Below the pieces are notes generated by a model. It saw only the letters and a list, made by a program, of their open reading frames with translations, was not told the origin of the DNA and made no database searches. The position numbers and the translations under genes are program-made. From assembly GCA_963601915.1 (NCBI GenBank), contig CAVCGL010000006.1, positions 78,527 to 142,526 on the forward strand: a stretch of DNA of 64,000 nt. The letters are read 5' to 3'. Origin of the DNA: Butyricicoccus_A sp963601915 (lineage in GTDB: Bacteria; Bacillota; Clostridia; Oscillospirales; Butyricicoccaceae). The first letter of the stretch is position 1. Every line of letters begins with the position of its first letter. Below are positions 15,985 through 24,774 of this stretch, piece by piece.

Positions 15985-16484
15985 CGAACCGCCTCCATTT
16001 CTTTCCGTGTCAGTTCCTGTACGATATACGCCTGTGTCTGATTGCGTCCGATTTGATCGCGTGCAATGACAAACAGCTGTAATTTTCCTTCTTTGGCAAA
16101 CGCACGCAGCAGCGCATCCGACTGTGTCTGCACGCGGCAATCCGTGCCATAGCGTTCCAGTTCCCGTGCCAGCTTGCGCGCGTATTTCTGTGCCGCCTCA
16201 TCCTCCTCAGACACCGTGAGCAGCACCGGATCCGGCAAGCTGTCCTGCGCCTCTTGACCGGCAGCAAGAGCAGCTACGGCCTGTTGTTCGCCGCGTTTCA
16301 TGTCCTGCGACATGCCCAGCGCATAAGTATCCGCAAGCTCCGCAGTCTGCGTCTTTTTGGTTGCACCGGACAAAACGTCCATCGCAGACGGCGGGTGCTG
16401 CAAAAACCGTCCCAATGCAAACAGGACAAGCACCAGCACGGCTGCTATCGCAAACCACCGCTTTCTTGTCGAATTTTCTTTCAT
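15981..16484 (-). CDS. Membrane-anchored protein with a flavinylation-like motif
   Basis: 167 residues and unrecognised as a whole. Residues 10-27 are a single membrane segment with a basic N-terminus, so the rest is probably outside. Just after it, DVLSGAT at residues 36-42 matches the Dxx(S/T)GAT sequence that ApbE modifies with FMN on the final Thr. The remainder is charged and helical. It is first in the fumarate reductase operon and overlaps the anchor gene by 4 bases, which fits an accessory electron carrier, but the usual FMN_bind fold before the motif is not visible. The ATG at 16482-16484 has AAGGAGG. Sure of the gene, unsure of the role. Confidence 0.6.
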   Translation of the reverse strand: MKENSTRKRWFAIAAVLVLVLFALGRFLQHPPSAMDVLSGATKKTQTAELADTYALGMSQDMKRGEQQAVAALAAGQEAQDSLPDPVLLTVSEEDEAAQKYARKLARELERYGTDCRVQTQSDALLRAFAKEGKLQLFVIARDQIGRNQTQAYIVQELTRKEMEAVR

Positions 16485-16517
16485 GCCGTCCTCCTTTTTT
16501 GTTTTTCTGAGAAAAAC

Positions 16518-16546
16518 AAAAAAGCACTCCATCTGGAGTGCTTTTT
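16518..16546 (-). terminator. Terminator after the tRNA cluster
   Basis: Perfect minus-strand hairpin AAAGCACTCC-AGAT-GGAGTGCTTT followed by TTTTT; it lies 5 bases after tRNA-Val and before the fumarate reductase operon. Confidence 0.9.
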
Positions 16547-16550
16547 CATC

Positions 16551-16626
16551 TGGTGGAAGTTACAGGGCTCGAACCTGTGACCCTCTGCTTGTAAGGCAGA
16601 TGCTCTCCCAGCTGAGCTAAACTTCC
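16551..16626 (-). tRNA. tRNA-Val (anticodon UAC)
   Basis: 76 bases including an encoded CCA. Acceptor GGAAGTT/AACTTCC, TA at positions 8-9, D-arm GCTC...GAGC, anticodon loop CTTACAA giving UAC, and a T-arm with the usual GTTCGA loop. It reads GTA and, by wobble, other Val codons. Confidence 0.95.
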
Positions 16627-16628
16627 AT

Positions 16629-16703
16629 TGGTGACCCGTACGAGAATCGAACTCGTGTTACCGCCGTGAAAGGGCGGTGTCTTAACCGCTTGACCAACGG
16701 GCC
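16629..16703 (-). tRNA. tRNA-Glu (anticodon UUC)
   Basis: 75 bases including encoded CCA. Acceptor GGCCCGT/ACGGGTC with one G-U pair, anticodon loop CTTTCAC giving UUC, T-loop GTTCGAT. Two bases separate it from tRNA-Val. Confidence 0.95.
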
Positions 16704-16707
16704 ATAG

Positions 16708-16784
16708 TGGTAGCGGTAATTGGACTTGAACCAATGACCTTCCGGGTATGAACCGGACGCTCTAGCCAACTAAGCTATACCGCC
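16708..16784 (-). tRNA. tRNA-Met, elongator (anticodon CAU)
   Basis: 77 bases including encoded CCA. The anticodon loop TTCATAC gives CAU. The acceptor GGCGGTA and the anticodon-arm sequence resemble the Bacillus elongator tRNA-Met rather than the initiator, which has three GC pairs under the loop. A lysidine-modified tRNA-Ile is the other CAU option and is less likely on these features. Confidence 0.9.
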
Positions 16785-16849
16785 ATACTATTTATTACCC
16801 TGGCTCGTTGTTTCTCTTTCGTCGTTGCCCTCGCCAGATGACGATGTTT

Positions 16850-16878
16850 ATTATATAGCCTGGAGCACCAAATGTCAA
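16850..16878 (-). promoter_or_regulatory. Consensus sigma-A promoter of the tRNA cluster
   Basis: TTGACA (16873-16878), 17 bases, TATAAT (16850-16855) on the minus strand: a perfect match. Transcription would begin about 16843 and run through all three tRNAs. Confidence 0.92.
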
Positions 16879-16950
16879 CACTTTTTTTAAAGTTTTTTAT
16901 GTTTTTTGTTGTATCATTTTTAAACATCAAAAAAGTTGCTATTTTCTGCC

Positions 16951-17991
16951 TTAAAAGCCCATTTGGCGCGCTACAAGCAGTGGAACGGTGTAATTATCAA
17001 TCAGCCGTTCGATGCGTTTTTCTCCGTCCACTTCCTCGCTGAGCGATTGATATCCTTTTTTATACAGCTCCCCGCGAGAAATTTTTTTCTCGCCGTCCGC
17101 GACTTCGGTTCCCAGCAAATCATTTAACCGCTCGATCTCTTTGCGCGAAGCATTTTTATCACAATCGCCAGCGCGCAGATCGGTATCCGCCAATTGCAAA
17201 TCCTGCATCCGCTGGATATACGCGAAATTTCCTGGGTACTTGCTGTCCAGATAGCTCTCGTACAGTGCCTCGTTCCACTGGTGTGACTGCTTCAGCTCCT
17301 GCGCGGTCAGCATAAAATAATTCTGTCCGACCTTCTGTCCGCCGTCCGGCACCGGATCGTCATAGGTGCAGTCGATAAAATAGGTTTCCCCATACAGCCG
17401 CACCGCATTCCACGCGTGCGTCATGTCATCATCCTCTATATAATAAACATCCAGCCCTGCGCCATCGCACATAGCCTCAAATGCCCGCGCGTAGCCCGCG
17501 CACACAGCCTGCTTGTCCTGCACCGCCCCCGCTGCCATCTGTGTGCGCAGCTCGCCGTTCTCTGTGTATACGCAGGTGCGAATCAAGGTGTCATGAATCG
17601 CCTGCAATTTGCCGGTAATGGTCGTCTGTCCCTCGACAGCCTTTGCCCCCAGCTTTCTGGCCGCATCCAAACCGTCATCCTGCTCCTGTTTCTGCGGGAT
17701 ATTCCAGGTCAATTTGATTGCACCGTTCTGATAGGTCGCCGTCTCCAAATTGGACAGATACGGTTCTCCCGCCTGTAACAGATGATAGACCTCCAGTTCC
17801 GATATTTCTTTGCTATGAAACATCAGACTGTTCTGTCCCGCCTGATACGATGCCGCAAGGTCATCTGCCGCTTCCAGACTGGTTTCCGCCAGCGAAACAT
17901 CCTGCTTTGACGGCAGCTTCCCATGCAAAAAAGCCAGAAGGGCAGCGATAATGCATACGACCGCTCCCCATTTGACGAGTTTTCTCCGCAT
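16951..17991 (-). CDS. Membrane-anchored transglutaminase-like protein
   Basis: 346 residues. An N-terminal signal/anchor (about residues 6-23) exports the protein. The transglutaminase/cysteine-protease-like core has the catalytic triad in order: Cys164 in AVCAGYARAF, His192 in DMTHAWNAV, and Asp207 in YFIDCTYDDP. Such domains in Clostridia are usually surface enzymes acting on peptide bonds or cross-links. The C-terminal 90 residues are charged. The substrate is unknown. It stands alone between the tRNA promoter and prmA. Confidence 0.8.
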   Translation of the reverse strand: MRRKLVKWGAVVCIIAALLAFLHGKLPSKQDVSLAETSLEAADDLAASYQAGQNSLMFHSKEISELEVYHLLQAGEPYLSNLETATYQNGAIKLTWNIPQKQEQDDGLDAARKLGAKAVEGQTTITGKLQAIHDTLIRTCVYTENGELRTQMAAGAVQDKQAVCAGYARAFEAMCDGAGLDVYYIEDDDMTHAWNAVRLYGETYFIDCTYDDPVPDGGQKVGQNYFMLTAQELKQSHQWNEALYESYLDSKYPGNFAYIQRMQDLQLADTDLRAGDCDKNASRKEIERLNDLLGTEVADGEKKISRGELYKKGYQSLSEEVDGEKRIERLIDNYTVPLLVARQMGF

Positions 17992-18026
17992 AATCTCTGC
18001 CCTCCGTTATCATTCTTATTGTTTTT

Positions 18027-18992
18027 TTATGCCTGATGCAGCGTCATGGCTACCCAATCGCCGGACTGATCGCGGCGATCCAGCACAAAGCCTGCGCCGA
18101 GCAGCGACTCCTGTACTTCATCCGCGCGCGGCGCGATGATGCCGGATACAATCAGAGTGCCCTCTGGTTTGAGCTTGCTCTTCAGGATGTCCTGCATTCC
18201 CATGATGACATCTGCCACGATATTGGCAACGATAATGTCATAGTCTGCGCCGATGCGCGCAGACAGCTCAGCGTCGCCAATGACATCGCCAACGCCGGTG
18301 TGCAGGGCAAAGCCGTTCTTCTCTGCATTTTCTGCCGCAATGCGCACCGCGTTGGGATCAATATCTACCGCGGTCACATCTTCTGCTCCGAGCATGTGTG
18401 CCGCCACAGACAAAATACCACTGCCGCAGCCCATATCGAGCAGGCGGTCTCCCGGTTTTACCAGACGCTCCAGCTCACAAATGCACAGCTGTGTCGTGTT
18501 ATGCGTGCCGGTACCAAAGCTGGAAGACGGGTCAATTTCCAGAATTCTGCGGCCTTCCTCCGGTTCGCATTCCTCCCAAGACGGCTTGATGAGGAAGGTT
18601 TCACCGACACGGAACGGCTTAAAATACTGCTTCCAATTGTTCTCCCAATCTTCCTGACGGATGGACGCCAGCTCAGACACACAGCGGCCAAATGCCTTTT
18701 CCGTGTCGCGGGCACGCAGCTCTGCCAGACCTGCATTGACCTGCGCGAGCATTTCTGCGCCCGCCGGGCTGTCCTCCACGTAGATCTTCACGTTGGTCTC
18801 TGCATCCTTCTTTTCCTGCGACAGCTTTTCGTCCACATAATCCCAGTATATCTCGGTATCGTGCAGAAAATCCTCGAAATCCTGTGCGTCTTCAATGACA
18901 AACCCATCAATGCCCAAATCCATCAGCATACCGGTCACTGCGTCAATGCCGGTGGTGGATGTCCAAATGGTCACTTCTGTCCAGTTATTCAT
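18027..18992 (-). CDS. prmA: Ribosomal protein L11 methyltransferase
   Basis: SAM-dependent trimethylation of L11; 321 residues. An N-terminal substrate-recognition domain is followed by a Rossmann methyltransferase with LLDMGCGSGILSVAA (SAM motif I, about residue 184), AVDIDPNAVRIAAENA, and NIVADVI as the catalytic-loop segment (N-I-x-A). AGGAGGAG precedes the ATG. It lies downstream of an unknown gene with a terminator between them. Confidence 0.95.
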   Translation of the reverse strand: MNNWTEVTIWTSTTGIDAVTGMLMDLGIDGFVIEDAQDFEDFLHDTEIYWDYVDEKLSQEKKDAETNVKIYVEDSPAGAEMLAQVNAGLAELRARDTEKAFGRCVSELASIRQEDWENNWKQYFKPFRVGETFLIKPSWEECEPEEGRRILEIDPSSSFGTGTHNTTQLCICELERLVKPGDRLLDMGCGSGILSVAAHMLGAEDVTAVDIDPNAVRIAAENAEKNGFALHTGVGDVIGDAELSARIGADYDIIVANIVADVIMGMQDILKSKLKPEGTLIVSGIIAPRADEVQESLLGAGFVLDRRDQSGDWVAMTLHQA

Positions 18993-19011
18993 GCATTCTC
19001 CTCCTGATTTC

Positions 19012-19049
19012 TAAAAAGCGCAGACAGGGAAAGCCCCCATCTGCGCTTC
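19012..19049 (-). terminator. Terminator between the 19 kb unknown gene and prmA
   Basis: Minus-strand hairpin AAGCGCAGA...TCTGCGCTT with TTTTTAG tail, just after the stop at 19058. Confidence 0.8.
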
Positions 19050-19057
19050 CACATATC

Positions 19058-20092
19058 TTACAAAGATACCATGCCATAGTGCTGGCGAAAATAATCCAAT
19101 GTATCTTCGTCCAGCTCCCACGTTCCATCATACAGCGCAATGCCGTCAAACACGCGCAGTGCCTCTTCCAACAGCTCCGGATCCTCCGCTTCGAGACAGA
19201 CCGGTCGATTGAGCATCACTTGGCTCTCTGCAAGCAGCTGCACATCATATGGTGTGCTGATCTCCAGCTTGAGCGCTCCAGACCATTGATCTTCCAGTTC
19301 CAGCAGCGTCTCGCCAAAATGATCCTCTAAATCAATCGGATCGGAAATATCAATTGTCGCATCGACAAAATGTACATGCTCACCTACTGGCGCGAGAATA
19401 TAATCCTCATCTGCTGCCGGTTCATTGGCTCCATCGCAGATCGGCACACGGCGCAAAATGCGCTCGATGTTATTCTCCTCGCTCGTGTGATAAAATTCCA
19501 CACTTTCGAGATGCTGCATCTGATCCAGCTCATGCGGCTCAACAGAGACACCGAGTGCGACATTCGCATAGGGTGCCAGCTCTTCAATGGCATCATCGAC
19601 ATCCGCCGGTTCACCGGCGAGAATGATGCCAGCGACACCGATGCGCTGCAAAATGCCCATCACGGCCAGCGCCGAGGAATTATCCGCCGTGCGTCTGTCC
19701 TCATCGACGGGAATCTCTACCAGAATGCCCAGACCGCACTGATCTGTCACGGCCAGCACAGCAGCACGCAAAACGTGCAGATTCTGCCGCATCCGCAGAT
19801 AGATAAAATCTGCTTCTTCATGCGTCGCCCGGCTGACGATGTTTTTGAATCGTCCAATCAGTCGCTCTGACGGCCATTCCGCACCGATGTCCTCTTCCGG
19901 ATTCCAGCCATCTGCGTTGACAAGCATACCGACCGGTCTGCCGCCCGCGTGGCTCTTGACTGCCGGAATGCTCATGGCATCCGGCACGACAATCGCACTG
20001 GCACGACAGGTCTTCCAGTCCACAGACATCATCTGCGACGGGTGTTCTACTGTTACAATAACTTCCCCACTACATAAAGGAACGGGTTCCAT
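19058..20092 (-). CDS. Protein of unknown function, possibly a TIM-barrel
   Basis: 344 residues, soluble, acidic (many Asp and Glu), no signal peptide. Alternating hydrophobic strands and helices, for example PVGMLVNADGWNPEEDI, GLGILVEIPVDEDRR, IGVAGIILAGEPADVDDAIEEL split, and PVCLEAEDPELLEEAL, suggest an alpha/beta barrel reminiscent of homocysteine or pterin-dependent methyltransferase domains. The zinc-binding cysteines of those enzymes are not apparent. The ATG has AAGGAGAG. It follows argS by 29 bases and is probably co-transcribed with it. Confidence 0.6.
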   Translation of the reverse strand: MEPVPLCSGEVIVTVEHPSQMMSVDWKTCRASAIVVPDAMSIPAVKSHAGGRPVGMLVNADGWNPEEDIGAEWPSERLIGRFKNIVSRATHEEADFIYLRMRQNLHVLRAAVLAVTDQCGLGILVEIPVDEDRRTADNSSALAVMGILQRIGVAGIILAGEPADVDDAIEELAPYANVALGVSVEPHELDQMQHLESVEFYHTSEENNIERILRRVPICDGANEPAADEDYILAPVGEHVHFVDATIDISDPIDLEDHFGETLLELEDQWSGALKLEISTPYDVQLLAESQVMLNRPVCLEAEDPELLEEALRVFDGIALYDGTWELDEDTLDYFRQHYGMVSL

Positions 20093-20121
20093 GTTCTCTC
20101 CTTCTGCCTCTATCAGGCGAT

Positions 20122-21810
20122 TTACATATGTTCCGGTGCTTCTACACCGATCATTGTCAGTACATTATAAATGGTCTGGCGTGCAGCGCGGCACAGAACC
20201 AGACGAGCGTCACGCACTTCGTCCTCTGCTTCCTTGATGCGGCAGGCATTGTAGAAGCGATGGAACTGTGCACACAGTGCAACGGCATACTTGTTCAGAC
20301 GGGACGGATCGCGGTCAGCAGCTGCGCCGATAATTTCCTCCGGCAGCAGGCTGATCTGCTTAACCAGTGCCAGCTCTTCCTCTTCGCTCAGAACCGTCAG
20401 ATCTGCCTGTTCCGGCACCATCACGCCCTCTTCTTCCATCTTGCGCAGCAGGCTGCAAATACGTGCATGCGCATACTGGCAGTAGTACAGCGGATTGTCG
20501 CTGTCCTGCTTGACAGCCAGATCCAGATCGAATTCCATCTGGGTCTCTGCGGCACGAGAGTTGAAGAAGTAACGCGCTGCATCTACCGGAATCTCATCCA
20601 GCAGATCGCTGAGCGTCAGGCTCTTGCCGGTACGCTTGGACATACGAACCACTTCGCCGCCCTGCATCATGCGAACCAGCTGCATGAGCACGATTTCCAG
20701 ACGATGGCTGCCGTCCAGTCCCAGTGCATCCAGTGCGCTCTGCAGACGATGCACATGGCCGTGATGGTCTGCGCCCCAGATGTTGATGACACGGTCAAAG
20801 CCGCGCTTCTCAAACTTGTTTCTATGATATGCAATGTCTGCGGCAAAATAGGTATAGAAACCATTGGCGCGGCGCAGAACATCGTCCTTTTCGCAGCCAA
20901 AATCAGTGGAACGCAGCCACAGGGCGCCTTCCTTTTCGTAGGTTGCACCCTTATCTGCCAGCATCTTGACGGTCTCTTCGACGTAGCCGGAAGAATGCAG
21001 ACCGCTCTCGCGGAACCACACGTCATAATGAATCTTATACCGCTCCAGATCGCGCTGCATCCGCGCAATGTTGGTCGGCAGACCGTACTCCACAATGACC
21101 TTGCGGCGCTCCTCGCCGGACATGTCGAGCAGCTTATCGCCGTGCATCTCAATCAGATCCGCAGCCAGTTCCTTGATGTCTGCGCCCTGATACCAGCTCG
21201 GATCAAACTCGATGGCGTCTTCGCCCTTAAGCTGCTGGATATAGCGTCCTTCCACGGAGTGTGCGAACTTGTCTACCTGATTGCCTGCGTCATTGATATA
21301 GAACTCACGGGTGACATCGTTGCCAGCCCAGCTCAGAACCTCTGCCAGACAGTCGCCCAGCACGCCGCCGCGGGCATTGCCCATGTGCATCGGGCCGGTC
21401 GGATTGGCAGAAACGAATTCTACCATGATCTTTTCCGGATGCTCAGCCTTGGTCTTGCCGTAATCCTTGCCCATCTGTGCGACCAGCGCAATGGCATCTG
21501 CATACCACTTCTTGCCGAGACGGAAGTTCAGGAAGCCCGGGCCTGCGATGGAGATCTCTTCAAAATACGTATTGTCCAGCGAAACATGTGCCGTAATGCT
21601 CTCGGCAATCTTTCGCGGTGCCATGTGCAGCGGACGCGCGCACTGCATGGCAAAAGAGGATGCATAGTCACCGTTCTTGGTGTCCTTCGGAATCTCAACA
21701 GCAACAGCCGGAACCTCTGCTTCCGGAAGCTCGCCAGCCTGCACTGCTGCGTGATATGCGTTCAGGACAGCCTCTGCTGCCTGCTTCTTTGCCTGTTCGA
21801 TTAAATTCAT
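20122..21810 (-). CDS. argS: Arginyl-tRNA synthetase
   Basis: Class I aminoacyl-tRNA synthetase charging tRNA-Arg; 562 residues. The HIGH-type motif reads NPTGPMHMGNARGG near residue 130, and MSKRTGKSLTL near residue 374 is the KMSKS equivalent. The C-terminal DALR anticodon-binding domain ends NVLTMIGVEAPEHM. Its upstream neighbour is the DUF1934 gene, the same order as ywiB-argS in Bacillus. A possible attenuator lies in the gap before it. Confidence 0.97.
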   Translation of the reverse strand: MNLIEQAKKQAAEAVLNAYHAAVQAGELPEAEVPAVAVEIPKDTKNGDYASSFAMQCARPLHMAPRKIAESITAHVSLDNTYFEEISIAGPGFLNFRLGKKWYADAIALVAQMGKDYGKTKAEHPEKIMVEFVSANPTGPMHMGNARGGVLGDCLAEVLSWAGNDVTREFYINDAGNQVDKFAHSVEGRYIQQLKGEDAIEFDPSWYQGADIKELAADLIEMHGDKLLDMSGEERRKVIVEYGLPTNIARMQRDLERYKIHYDVWFRESGLHSSGYVEETVKMLADKGATYEKEGALWLRSTDFGCEKDDVLRRANGFYTYFAADIAYHRNKFEKRGFDRVINIWGADHHGHVHRLQSALDALGLDGSHRLEIVLMQLVRMMQGGEVVRMSKRTGKSLTLSDLLDEIPVDAARYFFNSRAAETQMEFDLDLAVKQDSDNPLYYCQYAHARICSLLRKMEEEGVMVPEQADLTVLSEEEELALVKQISLLPEEIIGAAADRDPSRLNKYAVALCAQFHRFYNACRIKEAEDEVRDARLVLCRAARQTIYNVLTMIGVEAPEHM

Positions 21811-21856
21811 ATCATCGTGCCTTTCTTGTTTGGTTTCTATCCTATCAAAGGCGCCT

Positions 21857-21899
21857 AAAAAGCGCCCGAAACGGGCGAAAACGCAAAATTTCCGCCCGT
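21857..21899 (-). promoter_or_regulatory. Terminator with a competing helix before argS
   Basis: In minus-strand RNA three segments follow the DUF1934 stop: ACGGGCG, then CGCCCGT, then CGGGCG with CTTTTT after it. Segments 2 and 3 form a terminator hairpin (21857-21878); segments 1 and 2 form a 7-bp alternative that would prevent it. This is the geometry of an attenuator controlling read-through into argS, but no ligand or leader peptide can be named. Confidence 0.45.
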
Positions 21900-21909
21900 C
21901 ACTCGTTTT

Positions 21910-22368
21910 TTACTGCATATTGCCGGTTGGTGTCACTGCCATTTCAAAGCGGTGTGTACCGGCAAGATTGGAATCAATCTCCACGGTGTAGTCGATGGAC
22001 AAGCTGCCGCCGTTCTCACCGATATTGTTAATGAGCTGGGAAGTATGGGTTGAAACCGCCAGCGAACCCACCTCTGTCTGGTACAGACCGACATGCCGTC
22101 TGTGTTCTGCAAACAGCATCTGTGCCGGATGCGTGCCCGTGCGGGTCATCGTCACCTGTCTGTCCTCCAGCTTGAGCGTCGTGCGCGTGCCTTCCATGCC
22201 GGTCAGCTCGCTCTCCTCATAGGAGATAAAGTATTTGCCGTTGCGGCGGTATAAGCGCCCCGCCGTAATCAGGTTGATGTTGTCCGGCTCGCAGCCCTCA
22301 AAGTTCTGCTTGCTCGCAATGGTAATGATGACGTCTTTTTTCATGGATGTATTCGACTTTGTTTCCAT
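21910..22368 (-). CDS. DUF1934 family protein (YwiB-like)
   Basis: 152 residues forming a predicted beta-barrel similar to calycins. Family-type features: an early KKDVIITIASKQ strand, YRRNGKYFISYEESELTGMEG split around residue 47, and HLV-like strands such as LSIDYTVEID. Its molecular role is not established. The ATG at 22366-22368 has GAGG 8 bases upstream and starts 11 bases after the murI stop. It precedes argS, as ywiB does in Bacillus, which supports the family call. Confidence 0.82.
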   Translation of the reverse strand: METKSNTSMKKDVIITIASKQNFEGCEPDNINLITAGRLYRRNGKYFISYEESELTGMEGTRTTLKLEDRQVTMTRTGTHPAQMLFAEHRRHVGLYQTEVGSLAVSTHTSQLINNIGENGGSLSIDYTVEIDSNLAGTHRFEMAVTPTGNMQ

Positions 22369-22378
22369 ACCGTCCGCC

Positions 22379-23185
22379 TCACTTTCCATATGCCGTGATA
22401 TCAACGAGCTGTGCGTGCACACCTGCCGGTTCTCCCAGGAACATCTCTGCGTGCTCGTCAAAGCTGTCAATATCATCCGAAACATAATACTCTGTGTTTC
22501 CGGTGCGCTCTTCTGCGCGGTCGATAAACGTCTTGACATAATCTGCCGCTTCTGCGCCGACATCAATGAGTGTCACCTTGTCCCCCATGAATTGGTGGAT
22601 GGCTTCACGCAGCAGCGGGAAATGGGTACAGCCAAGAATCAACGTATCCACGCCAAAGTCCTTAATATCTGCGAGATATTCCTCAACGACAAGCTGTACC
22701 ACCTTGTCGTCCGGAGAAAACCGTCCGTTTTCTACCAGCGAAACAAACAGCGGGCAAGCACGGGCAATCGTCTCAATGCCCGGACGCTGTGTGTGCAGGC
22801 GCGCTTCATACGAGCCGCTCTGAATGGTGCCGCGCGTACCGATAATGCCCACACGGTCATTCTTGGTATACTTGAGCGCCGCATGACATGCCGGCTTGAC
22901 GACACCGACCATCGGCAGGGTATTTTCTCCCTTGATGACATCCAGTGCCACCGAGCTGACCGTGCCACAGGCAACGACAATTGCCTTAATATCATGCTGA
23001 ATCAAAAACGCCGCATCCTGGCGGGTATAATTGATAATGGTCCGGCGTCCGCGCGAGCCATACGGCACACGACCGGTATCGCCAAAATAAATAATGTCTT
23101 CGTTGGGCATGACGCGATGCAGCTGGCGTACAGCTGTCAGACCGCCCAAACCGGAATCAAACACACCGATCGCTCTATTATCCAT
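22379..23185 (-). CDS. murI: Glutamate racemase
   Basis: Makes D-glutamate for peptidoglycan; 268 residues. Catalytic Cys motifs: ACGTVSS near residue 75 (first Cys) and LGCTHFPLL near residue 186 (second Cys). The N-terminus GVFDSGLGGLTAVRQL and FGDTGRVPYGSR are family signatures. Two adjacent ATGs exist; the second (23183-23185) is 7 bases after GGAG. It overlaps the end of ddl, so these two cell-wall precursor genes are coupled. Confidence 0.95.
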   Translation of the reverse strand: MDNRAIGVFDSGLGGLTAVRQLHRVMPNEDIIYFGDTGRVPYGSRGRRTIINYTRQDAAFLIQHDIKAIVVACGTVSSVALDVIKGENTLPMVGVVKPACHAALKYTKNDRVGIIGTRGTIQSGSYEARLHTQRPGIETIARACPLFVSLVENGRFSPDDKVVQLVVEEYLADIKDFGVDTLILGCTHFPLLREAIHQFMGDKVTLIDVGAEAADYVKTFIDRAEERTGNTEYYVSDDIDSFDEHAEMFLGEPAGVHAQLVDITAYGK

Positions 23186-24257
23186 CATACCGCTCCATTG
23201 CAAAAGAAATCAGTCGATCAATGAGATCTGCATACGCAAGACCCATGTGCTCCTGCAGCTTCGGATACATGCTGATGCTCGTGAAGCCCGGAATGGTGTT
23301 GATCTCATTGAATACGATTTCGTCATCTGCATAGGTGCAGAAGAAGTCTACGCGGGACAGTCCCTTGCAGCCCAGCGCACGATAAACGCGAACGGCATCC
23401 TCACGAACCGTCTGCATTGCCTTTTCGCTGATGTGCGCCGGAATGTACAGACCGGATGTGCCGTCTACGTATTTTGCCTCAAAGGTATAAAATTCCTGAC
23501 TCGGTGCGATCTCACCGGCAAATGTCGCGGTCGGCTCGTCATTTCCGAGCACGGCAACTTCAATCTCGTGGCCATCGATAAACTCTTCGACCAGAACCTT
23601 GGCATCATACTTGAACGCCTCTGCCAGACCAGCCTTGAGCGATGCGCGGTCTGTCGCCTTGGATACACCGACGGAAGAGCCTTCGCTGCACGGCTTGACA
23701 AATACCGGATAGGAGCCCAGCTTTTCCTCTGCCAGAGCACACTCGGCATCGGCATCCTTTTCAAACGCGTGCTTGCGCGCCAGATAGAACGCAGCCTGAC
23801 GCACGCCTTCCTGTTCCACAATAACCTTTGTCAGGCTCTTATCCATGGAGCAAGCGGATGCGGCAACGCCCGGTCCGACATATGGAATATGTGCCAGTTC
23901 CAGCAGACCCTGAATGGTTCCGTCCTCGCCGCCAATGCCGTGCATCACCGGAAATACGCAGTCTGCGTGGATGACTTCCGTGCCGGTTTCGCGCATAACG
24001 ATCAGGCCATGGGTATGTCTGTCCGGAGACAGCACTGCCGGAACCGACTTGTCGTTTTGTTCCCACGTGTCGTGCTCGATGCTGTCAAAGTCCTCAGACT
24101 CGATCAAACGCCAAGCACCGTCACGGGTGATGCCGACCGGATAAATTGTATATTTTTCCTTGTCTATATTTCGCAGAATGGATGCTGCCGAAATACAGGA
24201 AATTGGGTGCTCAGAGGACACGCCGCCAAACACCACAATCACGTTCAGTTTATTCAT
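23178..24257 (-). CDS. ddl: D-alanine--D-alanine ligase
   Basis: ATP-grasp enzyme joining two D-alanines for the peptidoglycan pentapeptide; 359 residues. Motifs: VVFGGVSSEHPIS at the N-terminus, HGIGGEDGTIQGLLEL near residue 90, KPCSEGSSVGVSKA near residue 170, and FNEINTIPGFTSISMYPKL near the C-terminus. Tyrosine or phenylalanine in the omega loop would decide D-Ala versus D-lactate specificity; nothing obvious suggests a VanA-type enzyme. Confidence 0.95.
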   Translation of the reverse strand: MNKLNVIVVFGGVSSEHPISCISAASILRNIDKEKYTIYPVGITRDGAWRLIESEDFDSIEHDTWEQNDKSVPAVLSPDRHTHGLIVMRETGTEVIHADCVFPVMHGIGGEDGTIQGLLELAHIPYVGPGVAASACSMDKSLTKVIVEQEGVRQAAFYLARKHAFEKDADAECALAEEKLGSYPVFVKPCSEGSSVGVSKATDRASLKAGLAEAFKYDAKVLVEEFIDGHEIEVAVLGNDEPTATFAGEIAPSQEFYTFEAKYVDGTSGLYIPAHISEKAMQTVREDAVRVYRALGCKGLSRVDFFCTYADDEIVFNEINTIPGFTSISMYPKLQEHMGLAYADLIDRLISFAMERYDG

Positions 24258-24319
24258 AAAATCAAGAACCTCTGTATCGTAAAGTCATCGGGCATACGCC
24301 CATGATTGTATTCTGTTCT

Positions 24320-24325
24320 ATTATA
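24320..24325 (-). promoter_or_regulatory. Minus-10 box of the ddl-murI promoter
   Basis: TATAAT on the minus strand about 62 bases before ddl. No good minus-35 box is visible at 17 bases, so only the minus-10 is marked. Confidence 0.4.
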
Positions 24326-24680
24326 CGTCAAATGCAGCGCATATGCGAGAAGAAAAGGAAACAAATTTATGAAAATTCCGCGAGTTGTTTTCCACAACTT
24401 GCCGATATTTCACCCGATGCATGTCTGTAGACACAAAAACAGGCTATGCCGATGCCAAGCCATTTTCGCTCCGCCGCACAGCCAGTTCCGCCCGTCGTTT
24501 TTCTATACGTTTCATGATAATTATCAAAATAATTACAATGCGTATACACGTTTTTGTGCCCTCAGTATTTATAGTATAGCATGGTTGTTACAAAAAATCA
24601 ATACTATTTGAAAAAATTCAAAAATTCTTTTCTTTTTCAAGTTTTTATCTATTTATATTCAAAAAAAGTTATAAAATATG
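24326..24680. other. AT-rich gap without a supported gene
   Basis: Between the ddl promoter and the next promoter I see no gene I can support. An 80-codon frame beginning with ATG at 24369 has only a weak AGGAAA site and an unprotein-like composition. The last 100 bases are very AT-rich and probably act as an upstream promoter element. Confidence 0.4.
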
Positions 24681-24709
24681 TTGACAAATCTTCGTCTCCG
24701 TGCTATTAT
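24681..24709 (+). promoter_or_regulatory. Strong sigma-A promoter ahead of the repeated start modules
   Basis: TTGACA (24681-24686), 17 bases, TATTAT (24704-24709), preceded by an A/T-rich stretch. It points into a 1.3-kb region with no long gene. A hairpin built from CAGCCA/TGGCTG and TCAG/CTGA (24727-24758) would lie at the 5' end of the RNA. Confidence 0.85.
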
Positions 24710-24774
24710 ATAACCACGATAAAGAACAGCCAAGACATATCAGACATTCTGATGGCTGGTCTTTCAAACCAAAT

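Noticed and set aside
20128..21804. Long plus-strand frame opposite argS
   Set aside because: It mirrors argS codon structure; argS has clear synthetase motifs.
24306..24611. Plus-strand frame between ddl and the start modules
   Set aside because: Weak start signal, no protein-like pattern and a composition matching non-coding AT-rich DNA.
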